A DNA stretch of 37,075 bases from an uncultured Lachnoclostridium sp. Lineage in GTDB: Bacteria > Bacillota > Clostridia > Lachnospirales > Lachnospiraceae. The DNA lies in NCBI GenBank assembly GCA_947178155.1, contig CAMWXG010000010.1, positions 1-37,075 of the forward strand, given 5' to 3'. Position 1 is the first letter of the stretch, and each line of letters begins with the position of its first letter. This document shows, piece by piece, positions 32,881 to 37,075 of this stretch. Both the position numbers and the translations under genes were made by a program. The notes beneath the pieces were generated by a model. It saw only the letters and a program-made list of their open reading frames with translations, was not told where the DNA came from and ran no database searches.

Positions 32881-33754
32881 TTTCCATACCATCCTTTTCA
32901 CCAAAATAATATAAAAAAACATCCTCTAGTACTGCCTCTTCAATAACTGCATCAGGAACAGGCTTTTCCTTCGAGATTATCCTAAGCTGTACTCCATTAG
33001 AATCTGTTTTCAGGTTAGAAATCCTGTGATTTTTCATGAGCCATGGGACTTTGTTTTTATCTACATGACATTTCCATACATTTTCTTCCATTGTGGCAAT
33101 AAGCTGTTCTGTTGTTCCCTGTTTGATAAACATTCCATCCTTCATTAATAAGATTTCATTGGCTATATATTCCACATCTGGAACAATATGTGTGGATAAA
33201 AGCACGAGGCGGTCTTCAGAAAGCTCACTTATTAAATTACGAAAACGGATACGTTCATTTGGATCAAGTCCTGCTGTAGGCTCATCAAGCACAAGGATTT
33301 TTGGGTTATTTAACATTGCCTGTGCAATTCCAGCACGCCTTTTCATTCCTCCAGACAGCTTTTTCATTTTTTTATGAACTGCTTTTTCAAGACCAGTCTT
33401 TTCAATAAGTTCTTTAACCCTTTTTTTGGCAATAGCAGGACGTAATGCTTTTATTGAAGCAACATAAAGCAGGTAGTCCTGTAATGTAAAATCAGGGTAA
33501 AATCCAAAATCCTGTGGCAGATACCCAAGTATTCTCCTGTATTGCCCGTCCATAGAAAAAATTTCCTGTCCATTGCATGTGATTTGCCCGCATGTAGGGC
33601 GCATAAGCGTGCAAAGTATTCGCATAAATGTCGTTTTGCCGGCACCATTTATTCCAAGAAGCCCATATACGCCATTATTCATTGTAATATCCAGACTGTT
33701 TACAGCAGTAAAACTGCCATATTTTTTTGTTAAATTAGTTACTTTTAATTCCAT
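32867..33754 (-). CDS. ABC transporter ATP-binding protein
   Basis: A full ABC ATPase: Walker A GINGAGKTTFMRIL near residues 34-47, Q-loop YLPQDFGFYP, signature LSGGMKRRAGIAQAML near 138, Walker B ILVLDEPTAGLDP near 159, and the switch His in STHIV. The C-terminal 80 residues are a non-catalytic extension, as is common in antibiotic-export ATPases. GGAGGT lies eight bases before 33754. It overlaps the 3' end of the preceding membrane protein gene by 20 bases and the 5' end of the permease. Confidence 0.93.
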   Translation of the reverse strand: MELKVTNLTKKYGSFTAVNSLDITMNNGVYGLLGINGAGKTTFMRILCTLMRPTCGQITCNGQEIFSMDGQYRRILGYLPQDFGFYPDFTLQDYLLYVASIKALRPAIAKKRVKELIEKTGLEKAVHKKMKKLSGGMKRRAGIAQAMLNNPKILVLDEPTAGLDPNERIRFRNLISELSEDRLVLLSTHIVPDVEYIANEILLMKDGMFIKQGTTEQLIATMEENVWKCHVDKNKVPWLMKNHRISNLKTDSNGVQLRIISKEKPVPDAVIEEAVLEDVFLYYFGEKDGMENAAI

Positions 33755-34499
33755 TAAAATCTACCTCCCAGTATTTGTTACAGTTGTGTATTGTTCTATA
33801 TATTGCAATAGCTAAAAATAAAATACATCCTATAAAAAGACAAATCCATATCGGATGTACAACATTTTTATAAATTTTCTCTGATGATGTAATCAGCCAC
33901 CATATAGTACTCCACATAAGACAGATAAGTACAGATGCAATTTCATTTAGAAAATGCCTGCTGCACAGCGTCCAGAAACATATGCAAGCTGTGACTGCTG
34001 CCGGAAACAAGAATTGTATCATTAGTTCCATTACTGTAAAATAGAAATTCTTATGCAGGCTGTGACAGAAGATTGTTAATAGAAATACATCAGTAATCCC
34101 AAATAAGAAAATACGTGCAGCATAAATCTGTTTCAAAAAATAGAAAGAAGAAGCTTCAATTTCCATACAATGACAAGTACGGTTTTTCCATAACTCAGGA
34201 ATTACAAGTACAACAAATAATACACCTATTATTCCAAGTCCTCTGCGTACATAATATTCTTCATTTGATGCATTAAATGCAATTTCTGCTGCTACTAAAA
34301 GAAAGAACTGGAACAGCCACCATTTTTTATGAATTGTTTTAAACTGTGCATACAGGAATTCATGGTATGACAGCAATTTTTCCTGTTCTTTATGGTAAAA
34401 TATTTCTTTTGATTTACAAATGGTATCAATGATTTCTTCTTCATCTGCCACAACCATGATGTCTTGTCTGTATTTTGCCATTAATTTTTTTAGGCTCAT
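33735..34499 (-). CDS. Six-helix membrane protein between sigma factor and ABC genes
   Basis: The 254 aa product has a cytoplasmic N-terminal part of about 55 residues (YRQDIMVVADEEEIIDTICK), then hydrophobic segments at about 58-75, 84-100, 122-142, 150-172, 185-203 and 222-240. No catalytic motif is visible. It overlaps the sigma factor gene by four bases (ATGA), so the two proteins are probably made together. In that position it could be the anti-sigma factor, although it lacks the zinc-finger pattern of common anti-sigma proteins; it could equally be a second transporter subunit. Confidence 0.7.
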   Translation of the reverse strand: MSLKKLMAKYRQDIMVVADEEEIIDTICKSKEIFYHKEQEKLLSYHEFLYAQFKTIHKKWWLFQFFLLVAAEIAFNASNEEYYVRRGLGIIGVLFVVLVIPELWKNRTCHCMEIEASSFYFLKQIYAARIFLFGITDVFLLTIFCHSLHKNFYFTVMELMIQFLFPAAVTACICFWTLCSRHFLNEIASVLICLMWSTIWWLITSSEKIYKNVVHPIWICLFIGCILFLAIAIYRTIHNCNKYWEVDFNGIKSN

Positions 34500-35029
34500 A
34501 AAGATCCCTCCATTCCAAGTATTTGTTTAAGGCGTTTTCTTGCCTGTCCCAGCCTGTATTTTGTAAGTGGAAGCCCTATGCATAGTATATTGGCAATTTC
34601 TGTAAGTTTAAGCTCTTGGAAATAATATAAGATTACCACCTCCTCTAATTCTTTTGGAAGCTTTTGTATAGCAGCTTCGAGCATTACATGCTCAAGTACT
34701 GTATCCAGCTGGTTTTTGTCTGTAAAAGATGCGTTTTCCAGTTCTGTGTCTTCCATTGGCATATCTTTTTTCTTTTTATAGAAATTTTTACAAAGGTTGC
34801 CGGCAATTGTATATAAATAGTTTTTTGTTTTTCCTTTGTAATGGTACTCAGATAAATTTATAAAAAACCTGAGAAAAGTTTCCTGCGTCAAATCTTTTGC
34901 ATATTCTGTATCATGACAGTGGTAATTGCAGTATTTCAGGATTTCTCCATAATATTTATGTACAAACTGGTCAAAAGCACTATCATTGCCCTGTTTCATT
35001 TTTCTGATTAAAAGAAAATCCGCATCCAT
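34496..35029 (-). CDS. ECF-type RNA polymerase sigma factor
   Basis: Region 2 spans about residues 10-80, with FDQFVHKYYGEILKYCNYHC and the core-binding DLTQETFLRFF. Region 4 spans about 115-170, with PKELEEVVILYYFQELKLTE and the helix-turn-helix of LPLTKYRLGQARKRLKQIL. At 177 aa it is a standard ECF factor. SD AAGGAG lies six bases before the start. As the first gene of the operon it probably drives expression of itself and the transporter in answer to an envelope signal, which is inferred from operon layout. Confidence 0.92.
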   Translation of the reverse strand: MDADFLLIRKMKQGNDSAFDQFVHKYYGEILKYCNYHCHDTEYAKDLTQETFLRFFINLSEYHYKGKTKNYLYTIAGNLCKNFYKKKKDMPMEDTELENASFTDKNQLDTVLEHVMLEAAIQKLPKELEEVVILYYFQELKLTEIANILCIGLPLTKYRLGQARKRLKQILGMEGSL

Positions 35030-35352
35030 AAATTTCTCCTTCTCTCATTTGTAATGTATGGAACGTTTCACACATCTATTAAGTATAACAATGCAGAACG
35101 GAAAAAAGATAGGCTATTTAAAAAAATTATATAGAAGATGACATTATTCAAAATCAATTGTATTTCTTAATACCATATTATATAATGAGATATGAAGATA
35201 TTAAAAAAGAGAATAAGAAAGTGATAATGCAAAACATATAAACAAAGAAGTGCTTATGGCATTGATAGCTGCTACAGATACATTTGACAGACTTCATGAA
35301 ACAGGGACAACAAAATAAAATGATAAGAGTGGAAAAGTTATGCCACTCTTAT
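35030..35352. other. Intergenic region with a coding remnant and a hairpin
   Basis: This holds the leader of the ECF operon (minus strand, near 35030-35110), then A/T-rich DNA. At 35241-35318 (plus) a start-less reading frame NKEVLMALIAATDTFDRLHE ends in a stop, which looks like the tail of a lost gene of unknown family. ATAAGAGTGG (35323-35332) pairs with CCACTCTTAT (35343-35352), probably that gene's old terminator. A 16-base sequence at 35144-35159 recurs at 36439-36454. Confidence 0.45.
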
Positions 35353-35424
35353 TGGTGTGCAACTAATTTGGCTGTGGATAGTAACGTTGGAATTTTTCAA
35401 GTGGTTCAATTATTGACTTTTTTG

Positions 35425-35453
35425 TTGTAAGGATAAGGCGAAAAGTGTATAAT
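35425..35453 (+). promoter_or_regulatory. Promoter of the toxin-antitoxin pair
   Basis: TTGTAA (35425-35430) and TATAAT (35448-35453) lie 17 bases apart, giving transcription from about 35460 and a short leader before the UPF0175 gene. Confidence 0.6.
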
Positions 35454-35494
35454 ATGAATAGAAGTATATTTGTAAAAGTAAGGAGATGATTGCT

Positions 35495-35776
35495 ATGACA
35501 ATGACAAAGGTAGAAATTGATGTGCCGGAGGAAATTATACCATATACAGTGCTGGAGGATAAAGAGGCACAAATAACAAGAAATGCAATGATGGTCTATC
35601 CTTATATCAAAAGTGGTGTCATGTCTCATGGAAAAGCAGCAGAAATGCTTGGGCTTCATAAGATTGACTTGATTACATTGTATGGCAAGTTAGGTCTGCC
35701 GTATTTTGATGAAACGGAAGAAGAATTTGAAGAGGATTTGGCAGTATTGAAAAAATTAAGAGGTGTGACTGTATGA
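35495..35776 (+). CDS. UPF0175 family antitoxin
   Basis: The 93 aa product carries the UPF0175 pattern: VEIDVPEEI at the start, ITRNAMMVYPYIKSGVMSHG and KAAEMLGLHKIDLITLYGKL, a short helix-turn-helix-like region, then an acidic C-terminal part. The start at 35495 fits AAGGAG nine bases upstream; an ATG at 35486 is too close to that SD. Members usually precede DUF3368 or PIN-type toxins and act as antitoxins. It overlaps the next gene by four bases (ATGA), the usual coupling in such pairs. Confidence 0.85.
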   Translation: MTMTKVEIDVPEEIIPYTVLEDKEAQITRNAMMVYPYIKSGVMSHGKAAEMLGLHKIDLITLYGKLGLPYFDETEEEFEEDLAVLKKLRGVTV

Positions 35777-36264
35777 TTGTTGTTTCAGATACCACACCGA
35801 TTATTTCACTGATGAAAGCAGGACAGTTGGAATTGCTACAGAAATTGTTTGGTGTTGTTTATATTCCAGAGGCAGTATATCAGGAGTTGACAGAGAATGA
35901 AGTATTTTCTGAAGAAGTAAGAATAGTACAAGAATGTGAATATCTTTATGTGGAAGAAGTGGACAATGAGAAATCCGTTACCATATTGCGGAATTTTACT
36001 GGATTAGATGGCGGGGAAAGTGAAGCAATTATTTTGGCAGATGAAAAGCATTCGGATGTACTGTTGATGGACGAGCACAAGGGTAGGCAAGTTGCTAAGA
36101 AAATGAGCATAACAATTACTGGTACGATTGGAATTCTGACACAGGCATTTGATGAGAGGATGCTGACAAAGGAAGATTTGGAAGAATGTATTGAGAGGCT
36201 GAAGGAAAGTGGGATACGGATAAGTGAGAAATTGTATCAGAGGTTGAGAAATAACATGGATTAA
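35773..36264 (+). CDS. DUF3368 PIN-like toxin
   Basis: The 163 aa product starts IVVSDTTPIISLMKAGQLEL, with the first conserved Asp of PIN-like nucleases at residue 5. FTGLDGGESEAIILA near residue 76 supplies the conserved Gly-Glu block, and VLLMDEHKGRQVAKK near 99 the next Asp. Such proteins are predicted ribonucleases that act as toxins with UPF0175 partners. Length is normal, with all the acidic motifs in place, so it appears intact. It is translationally coupled to the antitoxin. Confidence 0.85.
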   Translation: MIVVSDTTPIISLMKAGQLELLQKLFGVVYIPEAVYQELTENEVFSEEVRIVQECEYLYVEEVDNEKSVTILRNFTGLDGGESEAIILADEKHSDVLLMDEHKGRQVAKKMSITITGTIGILTQAFDERMLTKEDLEECIERLKESGIRISEKLYQRLRNNMD

Positions 36265-36530
36265 TAAAATGCTTTTTGTTGTATGAACTCTCGGAATCTT
36301 GAGTGTTCATGCCAGCTAAACTCTGCTAGCGTACTTTGAAAAGCAAATGTTATGTGTAGAACGAAAAAATTGCGTGAGAAATAGACATAGCTGGTACTAT
36401 GTTTTAAAATGTAGTATTATAGTCCATAGGATTATGTTTTATTCAAAATCAATTTTAGCGGTGTCGATTTAGATGGCAAATCCCATGTATCCAGATGCTG
36501 TAACATCAGGATGTGATAGAGACGGCAGTA
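36265..36530. other. Non-coding region after the toxin gene
   Basis: No gene is visible. TGAACTCTC (36284-36292) pairs with GAGTGTTCA (36301-36309, one mismatch), a weak hairpin just after the toxin gene. The 16-base repeat shared with 35144-35159 lies at 36439-36454. GACGGCAG (36521-36528) pairs with CTGCCGTC at 36553-36560, straddling the end of the transposase remnant. Confidence 0.4.
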
Positions 36531-36882
36531 TCACATTTTAGTAGAGGGGTGTCTGCCGTCTTCTAATTTAAAATCTAATTTCTCACGCTTATTTGAACGT
36601 TCTGCAGATGTTCTTGCATTGTATTCCAGTTTCCATTTTTTACTGTTTCTTGGTGGGTTATTAAATAATCTTGGCTTATCATTCATAACCAAATGAACAG
36701 TACGTCCGTATTTTGCATCAGAGCATGGATTGTCGCAGGTGCAGTAAATGCAACCGTTTTTTCTGCTAATTTAGGGACATTTAAACTTTGGTCTCCTTTT
36801 GCAACTTCCGTAAATACTTACGAAGATTAACAGCAACAAAATTTTGGTAGTCGGAATGACTGCCACAGTTAACAGGTGACAT
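36531..36882 (-). pseudogene. Decayed transposase remnant
   Basis: From 36817 down, the minus strand reads FTEVAKGDQSLNVPKLAEK, then after a frame change near the A6 run (T6 at 36757-36762 on the plus strand) NGCIYCTCDNPCSDAKYGRT and ARTSAERSNKREKLDFKLED, ending in TGA at 36531. The Cys cluster, the GRT block and the ERSNKREK segment are typical of the C-terminal part of DDE transposases. One A inserted in the run would restore one frame. An overlapping short open frame with a good SD (36882-36781, MSPVNCGSHSDYQNF) is cut off by a stop. The element is non-functional. Confidence 0.55.
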
Positions 36883-37030
36883 AAAAATCGCCTCCATATC
36901 AAAAAAGATTGTTGTCGCAAGTGGCGGTTCATATTAATCAATAGGTGCGAAGCACCGCATTTTTCGATGGATTTGTAAAGTGCTTTTGGTAAAAAAAAGT
37001 GGGGATTTTAGTTACTATTTACAGCTGATT

Positions 37031-37075
37031 AAATTCGAGGATTTTTGGCATGATTTATGCCCAAAATACGAGTTT
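37031..37075 (+). repeat. 45-nt palindromic repeat, copy 2 at the window edge
   Basis: This aligns without gaps to the reverse complement of 21825-21869, sharing the ends AAATTCGAG and CGAGTTT and the inner ATTTTT/AAAAT arms. TTTTGGCAT and ATGCC-CAAAA within it form a hairpin. The rest of the element may continue beyond the window. Confidence 0.6.

Overview
The window looks like a chromosomal segment from a low-GC, spore-forming Clostridia bacterium, most likely a member of the Lachnospiraceae. The main evidence is a complete spoIIIAA-AH operon, the GerW-type spore protein YtfJ beside a DUF2953 protein, a non-mevalonate isoprenoid pathway gene (dxs), and strong AAGGAG/GGAGG ribosome binding sites before almost every gene. 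No rRNA, tRNA, CRISPR array or intact mobile element was seen.

Layout. 1-1270 is an eroded accessory edge: one unknown small gene, a frameshifted and truncated RhuM-type gene, and a transposase fragment that abuts it. 1275-6614 is the sporulation operon spoIIIAA-AB-AC-AD-AE-AF-AG-AH, which builds the channel between mother cell and forespore. A vegetative-type promoter at 6647-6674 then starts a housekeeping run: yqhY-like (Asp23), nusB, xseA, xseB, ispA, dxs, tlyA, nadK, argR. In many Firmicutes this run continues into recN-spoIVB-spo0A; here it passes to a YebC regulator and a set of small genes instead.

15346-21589 holds a small unknown gene, an XRE regulator, and a leftward two-gene operon: a 1405-residue fused 2-hydroxyacyl-CoA dehydratase activator-like iron-sulfur protein followed by a CgeB-like glycosyltransferase. 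21923-30413 is read rightward: a LysM protein with an Asp-rich repeat, a rhomboid-like membrane protein without a visible catalytic serine and with a cysteine-rich tail, a 1059-residue double GT-C glycosyltransferase, two unknown proteins, DUF2953 and ytfJ. A macrodomain gene stands alone at 31012-31524. 31675-35029 is a leftward operon of ECF sigma factor, six-helix membrane protein, ABC ATPase and ABC permease, each overlapping the next. The right edge carries a UPF0175/DUF3368 toxin-antitoxin pair and a decayed transposase.

The most unusual signal is in the intergenic DNA. Several families of palindromic repeats recur between genes, often directly before Shine-Dalgarno sequences: a TTTGTG-hairpin-TGGAA core (3492, 10084, 10172, 23831, partly 13958), a GC-rich stem (8972, 9970), a 33-nt leader hairpin found before two unrelated genes (6696 and 21595), and a 45-nt palindromic repeat (21825 and 37031). 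Among the proteins, the double GT-C fusion, the rhomboid-like protein beside it, and the large activase fusion paired with a glycosyltransferase are the least explained. Gene calls rest on motifs read by eye; no database search was possible.
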